Of a DNA stretch of 64,000 bases, positions 1 through 11,564 are shown piece by piece. Within the stretch, counting starts at the first letter, position 1. Each line of letters starts with the position of its first letter. The position numbers were made by a program, and so were the translations under genes. The notes under the pieces were generated by a model, which made no database searches, had not been told where the DNA came from, and worked only from the letters and a program-made list of their open reading frames with translations. The DNA lies in the NCBI GenBank assembly GCA_036429605.1, contig CM071589.1, forward strand, positions 1 through 64,000. Reading direction: 5' to 3'. Source of the stretch: Cladobotryum mycophilum. Its lineage: Eukaryota > Ascomycota > Sordariomycetes > Hypocreales > Hypocreaceae.

Positions 1-34
1 AAACCCTAACCCTAAACCCTAACCCTAAACCCTA

Positions 35-67
<33 letters not shown>

Positions 68-118
68 ACCCTAACCCTAAACCCTAAACCCCTAACCCTA
101 CTAACCCTAACCTGCCCT
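1..118. repeat. Telomeric repeat tract (chromosome end)
   Basis: A run of CCCTAA and CCCTAAA units reads 5' to 3' on the + strand, so the left edge of the window is a chromosome end with its G-rich strand on the minus strand. Six- and seven-base units are interleaved, and the last two or three units degenerate before unique sequence starts near 119. Confidence 0.95.
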
Positions 119-1060
119 GTCGCTTCGCTCCCCCTCACCGGGGGCCTAACTCTGCGCTTCGCGCGCTCTCCACTGGGGGACGGGGGTAAACCCCCCTTGT
201 GTAAAAACGCTCCGCGGGACACGGGCTGCCGCTTACGGGTTCGGGGGGTAAACCCCCCTTTGCACTGACACCCGGGCCTGACTGTTAAACCCTTAAACCG
301 TCACCCTGACCCTGACCCTGACCTTTACTCTTTTAAACCCTTTCTATTACACTTAAACAAACAACCACTTGTTTTTCTTTTCTTAAACCTTTACTCTCTT
401 ACACAACTCTTTTAAACTTACTTAAAAACTCTTCGCGGGACACGCGCTACTGCTCACGGGTTTGGGCCGTTACTTACTTTTTTTAACCCTTTTTTTTTAT
501 CCCTTAAACTTTACTTTGTCTTTTGTGCTCTTTTTACTACGTGCTGTTAAACTCTTTTGCTTTTTGTACTAACACCCGTTTGTTTTTTAAAAACCCTTCG
601 CGGGACACGCCCTACCGCTTACGCCTTTACACTTTAACTTAACCCTGTTGTTTTCTGTTTTTTACTACCCTTTAAACTGTTTTACTACACTAACACTACA
701 CCGCCTTGTCTTTTCCACCCTTTTTACTTTTACTTTCTTTTACTCTTTACTAACACACACTGTTGTTTACGCCTTTGCCTGCTGTTGAACTTGCCTTTAA
801 ACCCTTGTTTTACCCCTCACTGCTTACTGTTTTTTGTCTGTTACTTTCTTTAACCTTACTTTCTTACACTTTTGCTTTTTACTTACTTCTTTTTTACACT
901 CTTTTACACTCCCGCTACTGCTTACCCTTACTGTTACGCGTTTGTGCTTTGTGTTTTGGCCTTTGGCCCTTGCCATTTTAACTTTTGCTTTTTGTTTTTT
1001 GCTTTGGGGTTTGGGGTTTGGGGTTTGGGGTTTCGAGTTTGGCGTTAAAATTTTATTATA
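119..1060. repeat. Telomere-adjacent GC-rich and pyrimidine-biased repeat region
   Basis: No gene is visible. Short phrases recur: a CTCCGCGGGACACGGGCTGCC type motif near 208, degenerate versions near 430 and 597, and small palindromes of the GGGGTAAACCCCC type near 184 and 245. The same phrases form a tandem array at 11.6-11.83 kb. Between them the + strand is mostly T and C with little G. Small open frames here (763-1064) are low-complexity Leu/Phe-rich translations and are not credible genes. Confidence 0.6.
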
Positions 1061-1675
1061 TTAATACACTCTCTTATATTTTATTACATACATAAACCAA
1101 CATTATTATTTATTCTAAAAACTTTATACTCTATAAATCCCTTTTATTACCTATTTCTTTTCTTATTTTTATCTTTTACTTTAAATCACAACTTCTTAAC
1201 TTATTTATTTATTTATTATTCTTTGTTTTTTATTCTTATCTTTATATTTAATCCTTTATTTTACTTATTAACCCTCTTTTATTCTTTCTTATTTATATTA
1301 CTCTTAACCCTCTCATTTATAAACCCTCGCTTTATTCTTATCCGAATCAATTTCCTATCCTTACTTTTTCATTCCTATCTAAATAAACCCATTCCCTAAT
1401 ATACCTTAACCTTTATAACTTTATATTACTTTTTATAATATCTTTTCTTTTTCTTTATTTATTATTATTACTTACTTACTTATTACTATTTTTTTTTGCC
1501 CTGTTTTTATTTATTTTATATGCTCTTTTTATTATATATGCTCTCTGCTTTATTACCCTATATCCCTATCCGTTACTTTACTAACTTATATTCCTTACTT
1601 TTACTATCTCCTACCCTATTGTTATTATTACTAAAACCCTTATATGACTATTACTAAAACCCTATTCTTTAACTA
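1061..1675. other. AT- and pyrimidine-rich spacer, no gene seen
   Basis: Low-complexity T/A/C sequence. A short stretch near 1320-1400 (TCCGAATCAATTTCC followed by AATAAACCCATTCCCTAA) recurs near 10985-11045 and, diverged, near 17860-17900, so it belongs to the subtelomeric repeat family. Nothing coding is supported. Confidence 0.5.
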
Positions 1676-2950
1676 ATTTATATAACCTGTAAAATACCCT
1701 ACACAACCGGCTACTTTCCATCCCTCCCTATTTTACTCTCTCTCCCATCCACCCCTATATCTCCTCTAACCTATTATTACTGTCAATCATAACTCTATCT
1801 GAACCCGCCATCTCTAACATCACATACCCCGTTGCCTCCCCGTAAAACCCGTATATCCTCCCGTATACCTCGCTTAATACTCCCTTATACTAATACCCCT
1901 TGCCCTTTACCCTCCTGAACCGGCTCCTGTCCTTGTCTACCGCCTCCCAACCCGTACATATTACCTACGGTAAACCGCACCTGTAACACCCCGAATACAC
2001 CCCGAACCGCCCTTTCTTAAACATCTCCTCCTCCACCTCCGACACGTTGCCACGTACTACTGCCCACATCGACCCCCTTGTCCGGGCACAAATCTATCTT
2101 GTGGTCCGCCTCCGACGCCCCCCCCAACTTGCACACCACGCAACACCCTGCCCACCTTTCCAACTGCCTCTCGAACTCCTCCCCCTCTGCCCCCTCTGAC
2201 GTAATCTCGTAACTTACGCGGCATTCCCGCGTGAACCACCAATCGTATGTCCGGCATGTCTACCCCCATCCCCAATGCGTTCGTCGCCACCATTAACGTC
2301 CCGTCCCTGATCCACGCCCTTAACCTTCGTTGCTTGCCCTTTGTTGTGTTGATCTTGTTGTAATACGCCTCGCAACCCAACGTCTTCGCTAACCCCTTGA
2401 CCCGATCCACCGATCCGCCGTATACAATCACCCTGCCCTCCTCATGCCGGTTTAACCACTCCCGCACCATTCGGCAAACCCTCTTATCCTCTTCCTCCTC
2501 TTGCTCGTCCCACCCCGCCTTCACTATCTCTACCCTGTACTCGATGTTCTGCCTTGTCGTTCGCCATCGGAACATCTTCACCCTCGTTACTGCCGACTCC
2601 GGCGTCACGAACATAATTGATGCCGCTCGGTTGCTCCCTTGGCTCTGCCAAATGTGTGCCTCGATCTTGCTTTTCTCGCATCGCTCGTGTAAATCCCCCT
2701 GTAACGATACTAACGGTACAATCATAATTGTTGTCCTGTCCGGCGAACAAAACGCCGGTAATATAAACAATAAACTCTTCCTCCCTCCCGTCCCTGTGAT
2801 CTATATGATCGGCCTCTCTATGTGTATGACCGCCTGTATTACCTTTTCCTGCTGCCCCTTGAACTGGGAACCCTTTTTAATAACGACTGGTATAACACTA
2901 ATAATATACCCGCGATTTTGATCACGGCTGAATAAATCTGTGTATAATCC
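1676..2950 (-). pseudogene. Telomere-linked RecQ-type helicase remnant with internal deletions
   Basis: A broken copy of the TLH at 4772-9526, in the same orientation. The best open stretch (2770 to 2057) holds sequence around helicase motif I, then VPLVSL, then jumps from VTPESAVT directly to RVKMFRW. About 75 residues including the DECH box are therefore missing relative to the longer copy. It continues through the motif V region (ATNALGMGVDMPDI) to RKLRDYV, then jumps again to the EFERQLERW-like segment, skipping motif VI and more. 1676-2056 matches the Cys-rich C-terminus in decayed form. At the 5' side, near 2890-2950, it jumps to a segment corresponding to about 8290-8330 of the longer copy. 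It cannot encode a working helicase. The deletions look like recombination between short matching stretches. Confidence 0.8.
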
Positions 2951-3239
2951 AATGCTTTTTACGCCCCTTCCCTTTATTCTTTTTATTTTTACTTTCCTTA
3001 CCCTATAACTGCCCTTTTTTACCACCTTTTACCCTTTTATCTTTTTCGTCAACTTCCCTTCCTTAATATACTGCTACTTACCCTATAACTCCTTTCTTTA
3101 CTTCCCTTCTACCTTTCTATTCTTTTACCCTCTTTTACATCCTAACTTATACTCTTTCCCTTTGCTAAACACCTTTCTTCTACTACTGTGTTTTTAACTA
3201 TAATTTACTTTTTTTTTACTATTTTTTACTCTTTACTCC
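2951..3239. other. Pyrimidine-rich spacer, no gene seen
   Basis: CTTTACCC-like low-complexity sequence. I see no coding sequence or structured repeat. Confidence 0.4.
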
Positions 3240-4190
3240 CTTTACATTTACTCTTTAACTGGCCGGCCTTAACGACTTCCTTTTAACGGTTTCTTAATGG
3301 TCTCCTAACGGGCTATTTAACGGCTTCTCCTTACGTCTACCCTCTTTTCAACGTGCTCCTTTGCCCCGCCTTAACGCGCTGCCCCTAACCTAAACCTCTC
3401 ATAATGGGCTCTCTAACCCAACCGCTTTACCTTTCCTACCGCCTTCACGGCTTGTTCTTGCTTCCTGTCCCTTAACTAACCTTTCTTTTTACGGGCTTTA
3501 CTATATTATCTTTGTCTTATATACCGAACGGCTTTGTTCTTATAACGAACTTCTGCTGGGCTATTCCTTACGGCTACTTGTAAATGGCCTGTCTTCTCCA
3601 ACTGTTCTACCCTTCTTGCTTATTTAACGACTTCTTCTTTTTAACCGGTTGTTTTGAACGGTTTTGCTAACGTCGGGTTGTTCCTGGCGGACGGGCTGTG
3701 CTTTACGGGCTCCCTTGAACTGCTTAAACTGCTCGAACTACTTTACCCTTTCGACGGCCTTTTTATGTTCTTACTGGTCTTTATCCTAACGACTGTCTCT
3801 ATACCTTCTGTTCTACGACGGGGTCTCTCTGACGGGGTACCCTTAACCGCCTGTCCTTTACGGCTCGCCTTCGACTGCGTCTTCTGACGGTCTCTTTGAC
3901 CGGCTGTCCAACGGCTTCTCCTGTTTAACGGACTCCTCGCACACTGTTTCATCTCGGCCGGCTTTCGCTTTTCTTACTGCTTCAACGGCTCCTTCTTATT
4001 GACTGTTCCTTGCCGGCTTTGCCTTAACTGTTCGTCTTGGACGGGCTCACCTTCTGCTGCTGACGGGCTATTCTCAACCGTCTCTTCCTCTCGACGGGTT
4101 GCTCCACTTACTCCTCCCCTGCTCCTAACGGTCGTACTTACGGGCTCTTACCTTGTAACTGTTTCCCGCTTTTGACGGTATTTTTACCTC
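3240..4190. repeat. Degenerate short tandem repeat with an AACGG core
   Basis: Over about 950 bases the motif (T)TAACGG(C/G)(T)T followed by a pyrimidine-rich spacer (CTTCTCCT-like) recurs every roughly 12-40 bases, for example TTAACGGTTTC, CTAACGGGCTA, TTAACGGCTTCTC. The units are too diverged for one fixed period. A 77-residue open frame at 3654-3887 is a translation of this repeat. No function is evident. Confidence 0.6.
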
Positions 4191-4771
4191 CTCTCTCTTA
4201 AACTTAACTTACTCTCCCCCTCTCACACTCTTATACACACTCCTTTCTCTCTTCCTTTTCCCCTAATAACTTACTCTTTTCTTTTCCTCTTATATATACT
4301 CTCTCTCCTCTCTTTATACAATTACATTACCTTAAACTCTTTCTTCTTTTCCTTAAACTTCTCTTACTCTATCGTTGCGCCTCCTCTTACTGGGGCTTTT
4401 TTCCTGGATTTGTTTTTCTTTCCTTATATTATTACCTTATTATTGTCTTTTATATACTTTTTATTTTAACTATTTTTTTAATTTATATTCTTATTTTCTT
4501 TTAACATCTGGCTTATTATTCACTTTCTCTTTTTACTCTATTTTTATTTTATATTACTTTTATTTTATTTTTTATCTATTTTTTTCTTTACCCCGCTATA
4601 TTTACCCTACTACCCTACCATTTCACTATGTTTTATTCTTACCCTATAATACCTTTTTTATTTTTTTATTTTATTTATTCTATTCCTATTTACTACTTAC
4701 TTTTTAATTCCACTACCTATTATTTCTTTTAATATACTTTTTTTACCTTTCCCCTAATAATCTTTCTTTAC
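4191..4771. other. Pyrimidine/AT-rich spacer, no gene seen
   Basis: Almost pure T/A/C sequence just downstream of the 3' end of the broken TLH. The 110-residue frame at 4375-4707 translates to Phe/Leu/Tyr-rich low complexity and is not accepted as a gene. Confidence 0.45.
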
Positions 4772-7700
4772 CTATTCTACTAATTTACATAACCTGTGAA
4801 ATACCCTGCATAACCGGTTACTTTCCATCCCTCCCCATTTTATCTTTCCCCCTAACCATGTAAACATCTCCTCTAACCCACTACCACTATCAATCACAAC
4901 ACCATCCAAACCCGCCATCTCTAACATTATATACCCCGTTGCCTCTCCGTAAAACCCACATATCCCCCCGTATACCTCGCTCAATACCCCCGGGTACTGG
5001 CACTCCTTGCCCTTTACCCTCCTGAACCGGGACCCGTCCTCGTCTACCGCCTCCCAAACCACGCATATCGCCTGTGGTAACCCGCACCCGTAACATGCCG
5101 AATACTCCCTGAACCGCCGTTTCCTAAACATCTCCTCTTCCACCTCTTCCACATTGCCCCGTACCTTTGCCCACATCGAACCCCCTTATCCGGGCACAAA
5201 TCCATCTTATGGTCCACTTCCAATGCCCCCCCAACTTGCATACCACGCAACACCCTGCCCACCTTTCCAACTGCCTCTCAAACTCCTCGCCCTCTGCCCC
5301 CTCCAACATCTTTACCCTTTCCGCCTCCCACCCATCGTACCGCGCCTCTCGCCTAACCCTCTCGAACCTCTCCCGGATCTCCTTCGTACTCTCTCCCTTC
5401 TCCTTGCTCTCTTCGCCCTCCATTATCGCTATTTCCTCCTCTGCTTCCACGTCCCAACGCCTTTGAGCGCACACATCACACACTTCCTCGCCCTCTTCGC
5501 ACCCCAATCTCTCCAACCAACCGTCCATCACCTTATCTAAAATCACTCTTCGGCACCATTTACCTGATACATACTCCTTGACCACCTCTTCCCATATCTC
5601 CTTTTCTTTTTCCTTCTTCCCCTTCTCTCTCCCTTTTCCCTTTGGTCCACTCCCCTTATCCCCCTCTTGACTCATCATCCCGCAAACCACCACTGCCTCG
5701 CTCTTCGTCCCGTCCCGCCCCCTCGCCCGCTCTCCTGTACGTAATCTCGCAACTTACGCGGCATTCCCGCGTGAACCACCAATCGTATGTCTGGGATGTC
5801 TACCCCCATCCCCAATACGTTCGTCGCCACCATCAATGTCCCGCCCCGGATCCACGCCCTTAACCTCCGTTGCTTGCCCTCCGTTGTGTCTATCTTGTTG
5901 TAATACGCCTCGCAACCCAACGCCGACGCCAACCCCTTGACTCGCTCCACCGATCCGCCGTACACAATCGCCCTGCCCCCTCGTGCCGGTTCAACCACTC
6001 CCGCACTATTCGGCAAACCCTCTTGTCTTCCTCCTTCTCCTGCTCGTCCCACCCTGCCTTGATAATCTCCACCCTGTACTCGATGTTCTGCCTTGTCGTT
6101 CGCGATCGAAACATCTTCACCCTTGTCGCTGATAACACCGCCACCTTGAAAAACTCCTCCTCGTCACCCGGCGCCAATGTTGCTGTTAAAAACACCTTCT
6201 GTACCCCCCAATCTCGCAACGTTTCCCCCAACTGCCGTAACTGCGGCCTGAACTTGTCGCCTCCGTCCAATAAAATATGACACTCATCCACCACTACCCG
6301 GTCTAATGCCTGCCGCGCCTGTAATCGGTTGACGAAATCCCGGAACCCCTTTGTCACCGCCGACTCCGGCGTCACGAACACAATCGATGCCGCTCGGTTG
6401 CTCTGCTGGCTTTGCCAAATGTGCGCCTCGATCTTGCTCTTGTCGCATCGCTCGTGTAAATCCCCCCGTAATGATACTAACGGCACAATCACGATCGTCG
6501 TCCCGTCCGGCGAACAAAACGCCGGCAACATAAACGACAAACTCTTTCCCCCTCCCGTCCCCGTGATCTGTATGATCGGGCTCTCCCCCTGTATAATCGC
6601 CCGGATCACCTTTTCCTGCTGCCCCCTGAACTCGGAACCCTCCCCCATCATCATCCGCAACTGGCCCCGCACGTCCACTCGCTGCAATCGCGCGAATCGC
6701 CGGAACCGTGCCTCCTCTCGCGGCCCGTCAAACACATCGCGCCGTCGCTTGCCCGTCGCCCCTCCCCCTGGACCGCCCCAATCGCCCTCCCCGAACCCTA
6801 AAAATCGGTGCCACAACCGGCTGACCATCTGGAACTTGTCTCGTTCCTTCTGCGTCCCCGAATCCCCTTGCTCCAATAACCGCGCGTAAATCATCCCCGC
6901 CACGTGTGTCCCGTGCCCGGCTTGTAAATCCCACGGGTTATCCCCAATCTCATCCCCGTCCTCCTCGTCTTCGCCCCCTCTCCCCTTTGCCCCCATGACT
7001 GGTTCAAATACCGGTTGGCGATCGCAATCGCAATGTGACGCCATGCGCTGATGTTCAACCTCTTCCCTAACAATCGCTCGCTCGCCCGCTGCATGATGCG
7101 TCTCACCCGGTCCGATGTCCATTTGCGCTCCTTGACCCAATCTGTAAACCCCTTGGTCCGCGCCATTTCTTCTTGCGCCAACCTTTCCTCTCTCCTCTCT
7201 TCATCTTCCTCCTCAATTGGCCCCGCCGCCTCCTCCTCCCCGCTTCTCGCCCCCTGTGCCCTCTCTGCCCTCTCTTTCGCTCGCTCCCCCTGTCTACCTC
7301 GCTCTCCTCTTCGCCTCGGCTTACAATCTCGTCTGCCCACAAAAACGGGCTGCACTTGTCCCCTTGTTTCATCACCCCCTGCACCTGCTGCCAAAACGGT
7401 AACACCAACCACAAATACCATACCAACAACTCCCCCACCTCCCGTGGCAAATACCGGTGGATTACCTTGGCTTGCCCTGTGCTACGGAAATTCTTGTGGT
7501 ACGACGTGACGAAACACATCATCCGGCTGTGCGCCATGATGTTGCGGATCCCCCCGTTGACCGTGTTCACCATCCTCAATCCCAAAATCTCCATCGATCG
7601 CGCCGGCTGCCCTGCCACCATGTGCATCAACACGAATAACCGCTCCCGGAACTGCTCCAACACCTGCCCGTACTTTCGGACCGCCTCTGCTTTATATGGG

Positions 7701-9526
7701 TTCGCCTCGCTGCCCCCGTTGAAAATCCACTCCCTTTCCCTGCTGCTCGACCCCGCGATCCGCTTGATGATCCAATCCTTGCCCTTCCCCAACCATTCGT
7801 TGCGGTCGTCCTGCAAAAACGAATAACCTACCTTCTGCTCGCTGTGGCTGTCTTCTAAATTACCCCATTCGATCACCGGCAATAATCCTAAACCTACCTT
7901 GTCCACAATCGTTAACTCGGCTAATAACCCCCGCGCCTCGTCTTTCAACGTGTGCAACATGTCGGATAAATCACCCATCCCAAATCGAATCCGCCGGTGT
8001 ATAACTCGATCGCCGTCCCAATCAATGGTACCGTCCGCCACCGTGTTATATCGGATATACATCCCGTACGTTCGCATTTCCATGATCCAATCCATTGGCG
8101 TTGGCTCCGCATCGCGCCTGTGCGTTGTTTGTGTCATGAATCTCTGCACCTTGGTCCGTACGATGCGAAAAACGCCCCTGGCCTCCTCTCGCGCTTCGTC
8201 CTCGTCCATGCCCAAATCCCTCATCATCTTGGCCACCTCGTCCTCCCTCTCCAAATACGACTGGTACAATACTAACATGCGTGCAATCTTAATAACGGCC
8301 GAATAAATCGGCGTGTAATCCAACGGGCTCATCCACCCTTTATCCTCTTGGATCCCTAACACGGCCAAACCGCTGATGATTGCGTTATCGTAATGGTCCT
8401 GCTTCATTTGGTGATTTAATAACTTGACCACCATGTCCAAACATAACCGGTCTACCTTTTCATCCTCTACCAACCCTTCTATCAAACCCTCGCTTAATAA
8501 CTGTATATTCTTCTCGATCGTCTCTTCGAAATCATCCCATGCATCTCCCTGCCGCGGTGTAAACTTATACGGTGGGCGCTTGTTATCGTCCCACTGCTGC
8601 GTTCGCTGTATGACGCATAATAACTTCCTGTACACCTCCTTGTATCGTACCCACGTATCGTCCTCTAACCGGTTATCGAACGGTCTGGCTGGCTTGACCT
8701 TGATCTCTTTGCGCTGGACCTCGAACAACGCTGGTGCCCCGACCTTGGACGACACCGCCGTTGCTCGTGCCTGATCCATCACTCGCTCCAAACTCTCCCA
8801 TAACTTCTGCAACACGGCTTCGTGCTCCTGAATCGGGCCTGTTGCTTCCTGTAACTCGATCGGGTCTAACCTTTGCAAATGGGCTGCCCACCCGACCCGA
8901 TCCAACCATGCGTTCGGCTCCATCTTTTCGTTGCCCACGCGGATTGCCTCTTTGGTGCTTGCTTCGAATCGCTCGGCCTGTTCCTGGTGGATTCGCGTGA
9001 TCCTCTCCATGGTGCTTTCGCCCGTCGCCGGCTGTCCGTTGGCTTCCCCATCATCCCGCCCAACCTCGAACCATCCGCTGGCCGCGCGCGTTTGGAAAAA
9101 CCGCTGGCAACGAACGCCTGTTATCCACGGTACTTCCCGCGCCTGCTTGGCCCTTTTCACGACATTGCCGCCCTTGGACCATTCATTAACCCAATTGTGT
9201 GCCTTGCGGCAATGCTCCTGTATCCGTCGCACCTGGCGATAAACCCGCCCACACTCTACGCATCTTAATCCGTCGTCCTTGGGCTGTTGAATAAACGGGA
9301 TCGGTTCGACTATTGGTGGCGGGTACTCGAAATCCTTCAATTGGGCCTGATCCTGAATAATATCTTGGATGTCACCTACTGCTTGCGTAATTTGTTTCCT
9401 CTCATAACAATCAATCATGGGGTGGTGTTTCTTTATATGGGCTGCCACTTCCTTAGCTACGCATGCAAAACCACATGGCTTGCAAATAATAATGCGATAT
9501 TCTGATAAATAAACAAATGGCTCCAT
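4772..9526 (-). pseudogene. Telomere-linked RecQ-type helicase, full length but frameshifted
   Basis: Read from 9526 leftward, this is a nearly complete TLH spread over several frames. The first frame (9526-7103) starts with two C2H2-like fingers (CKPCGFACVAKEVAAHIKKHH and CVECGRVYRQVRRIQEHCRKAH), resembling the OrsD/DUF3505 family. It continues through a helical region to GQPARSMEILGLR, then SYHK. The frame then changes near 7200-7340 (ISAWRHIAIAI segment), near 7015 (to the frame with QAGHGTHVAGMIYAR and the helicase core: GTGGGKS motif I, DECH motif II, FLTAT motif III), near 5990 and near 5735. It changes once more near 5170 before the Cys-rich end (CYGCGLPQAIC). At 5990 and 5735, comparison with the remnant at 2057-2770 and with RecQ motif VI suggests single-base losses in G-runs (QESGRGG/RDG). 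It could be a true pseudogene, or an intact gene with homopolymer errors in the assembly. The start at 9526 is the first ATG before the zinc finger. Confidence 0.85.
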
Positions 9527-10019
9527 GATAAATGTTCCGTAATTCGCTTTAATGAACTTTACTCATATATCTATAATTAAAAACCCGGGCTTTCTTTCAT
9601 TATATGTTTTCTACCCCTTGGCTTATTTGCTTTTTTAAACAATTGGCGTAAAACGTTTGCCCTGGCAACGGATGCGCTTGGTTGATTATGACCCGCCCCA
9701 CCTTTAACGACCTCTATGTGACTTACCGACTGCTTAATTGAATTGGCACTTTGCTTTGCTACGCACTCAATTGACTGCACACTCAATGGCTACACACAAT
9801 GGCTACATACTCAATGGCTACACTTGGTTCTTGGCCAATTGGAACGGGCCCACTTTTAACGACCTGTGTGCGGCTTACTGGCTGACTTACTGGTTGATTA
9901 AATTGGCCTTATGCGTTTTAATGCAATGTTATAGTTCTGTCGCCGCATTCTTATAGTAAATAATTATATTAATAACTGATTACATACATAAAAAAACATA
10001 CAGTAACTAAGTTCATTAC
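9527..10019. repeat. Region 5' of the broken TLH with short repeats
   Basis: It contains variants of a phrase ACGGGCCCACTTTTAACGACCTGTGTG (9846; a shorter form near 9693), which also occurs twice near 12822-12915. A short tandem CACTCAATGGCTACA lies around 9778-9826. The sequence GTCGCCGCATTCTTATAG at about 9939-9956 is also the end of both units of the 319-bp tandem duplication. No gene is supported. Confidence 0.5.
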
Positions 10020-10255
10020 GATCTGAATAAGTATAATATTTATTCGTATGAGAATGAACCAATGATCTAGTAATTGTAATAGATCGAATCGATTCTATTC
10101 GAGCTATTGTGTACGCTCGAGTCGATTCTATTTAAGCTGTCGAACCTGCTCGAGTCGATCTCGTTCGAGCTGATTGTGATTGGTTACTTTGCCCGAAGCT
10201 TTGCCGTGGTTGTGGTCCAATCAGTAGCTTGCATAACTGTCACTAAAGGTGGGTC
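10020..10255 (-). repeat. Subtelomeric non-coding repeat, copy A (inverted relative to 17.95-18.18 kb)
   Basis: The reverse complement of this stretch aligns by eye over about 200 bases to 17975-18180. Shared landmarks are a GACCCACYTTTAGTGACA-like start, CACGGCAAAGCTTCGG, CACAATAGCTCGAA and TAGATCATT. Identity looks like roughly 75-80 percent. More decayed copies lie in the AT-rich blocks at about 31.2, 53.95, 55.4, 57.45 and 58.6 kb. It is not tied to one orientation relative to TLH genes, so it is probably an independent repeat and not a TLH promoter. Confidence 0.7.
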
Positions 10256-10270
10256 TGTTTTCCATGAAAG

Positions 10271-10908
10271 CTTATCATGTCACTTTGTATATACGCTGAT
10301 TAATTACACGCTTAATCCAATTGATCTTAATACAATTTACGCAATAATTTAAATGATTTATTTCTACGCTTAAATAAATATATAAAAAATATCTAGCTTC
10401 GATTATCAATTGATCTAATACTTATTTATCTATGCACCTGAACCTTATATATTTTATCGATGGCTATTGTCTACGACCTCTTACCACTGCTTTTCAACGA
10501 CTTCTTACCCCTGCATATTCTAGCGCCAAATTTTTTAATATGGGCACTTCAACGACTTGCTTCCAGTGTCCGTCGCCGCATTCTTATAGCTTATCATGTC
10601 ACTTTGTATATACGCTGATTAATTACACGCTTAATCCAATTGATCTTAATACAATTTACGCAATAATTTAAATGATTTATTTCTACGCTTAAATAAATAT
10701 ATAAAAAATATCTAGCTTCGATTATCAATTGATCTAATACTTATTTATCTATGCACCTGAACCTTATATATTTTATCGATGGCTATTGTCTACGACCTCT
10801 TACCACTGCTTTTCAACGACTTCTTACCCCTGCATATTCTAGCGCCAAATTTTTTAATATGGGCACTTCAACGACTTGCTTCCAGTGTCCGTCGCCGCAT
10901 TCTTATAG
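10271..10908. repeat. Tandem duplication of a 319-bp unit
   Basis: Bases 10271-10589 and 10590-10908 are, as far as I can follow by eye, identical direct repeats. Each starts CTTATCATGTCACTTTG and ends GTCGCCGCATTCTTATAG. The absence of visible differences implies a recent duplication. Two small frames inside (10432-10671 and 10751-10969) share the duplicated sequence and are not credible genes. Confidence 0.9.
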
Positions 10909-11545
10909 CCGAATAAATCGGTGTATAATCCAACGGGCTCATCCACCCCTTATTATCCCGGATCCCTAACACCTCACTTCATTCTAATCCGAATCAATTT
11001 CCTTCTTTTACTTTTTCTGTTCTTATCCGAATAAACCCACTCTCTTATACCTGTAACCTCTAAACCTCTTATTTAAACTCTCTCTTAAACTCTATTGCCT
11101 TTTCTTAACTATTTGCTTTACTTATTACTTATATTATAAACCCTTATTTCCTGCCTTTTTAATCCGTGGATTCAAAACCCTTCTTCTTATCCCTTCTAAT
11201 CCACGGATTCAAAACCCCTCTTTCTATCTCTTTTTTATCCATCCATAAAAAACCCTTACTCATTTACTTTCTCTTCACCTTATTACCCTATATCCCTTAT
11301 CTATTACTTTACTCTCTCTTACCCTATTATTATTATTCCCTAAACTTATATACTATTACTCCTACCCTATTTTTTAACTAATTTATATAACCTATTAAAT
11401 ACCCTATACAATCGATTGCTTTCTAACCCTCCCTATGTTACCCGCCCCCTTAACCACATAAACATCTCCTCTAACCCACTGCTACTGTCAATCACAATAC
11501 CATCCTCTCTCGCTATCTCTAACCCTACATACCCCATTGCCTCTT
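10909..11545 (-). pseudogene. Small TLH fragments in subtelomeric spacer
   Basis: 10909-10975 (CCGAATAAATCGGTGTATAATCC onward) matches an internal TLH segment at about 8300-8360. 11365-11545 matches the C-terminal end of the broken TLH (4778-4940), with the same order of AATACCCT, AAACATCTCCTCTAACCCA and CCCCATTGCCTC landmarks. It stops abruptly where the GC-rich repeat array begins. The sequence between (10976-11364) is pyrimidine/AT-rich, with two copies of a phrase ATCC(G/A)(T/C)GGATTCAAAACCC near 11161-11216. Confidence 0.65.
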
Positions 11546-11564
11546 AGCCCTTCGTGCCTTACTC

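Noticed and set aside
763..1064. Two 70-odd residue frames near the telomere.
   Set aside because: Low-complexity Leu/Phe translations of pyrimidine-rich DNA.
4772..9526. Introns as the explanation of the frame changes in the second TLH.
   Set aside because: At 5990 and 5735 comparison with a related copy or motif shows one-base losses with no missing sequence, and the intact TLH has no introns.
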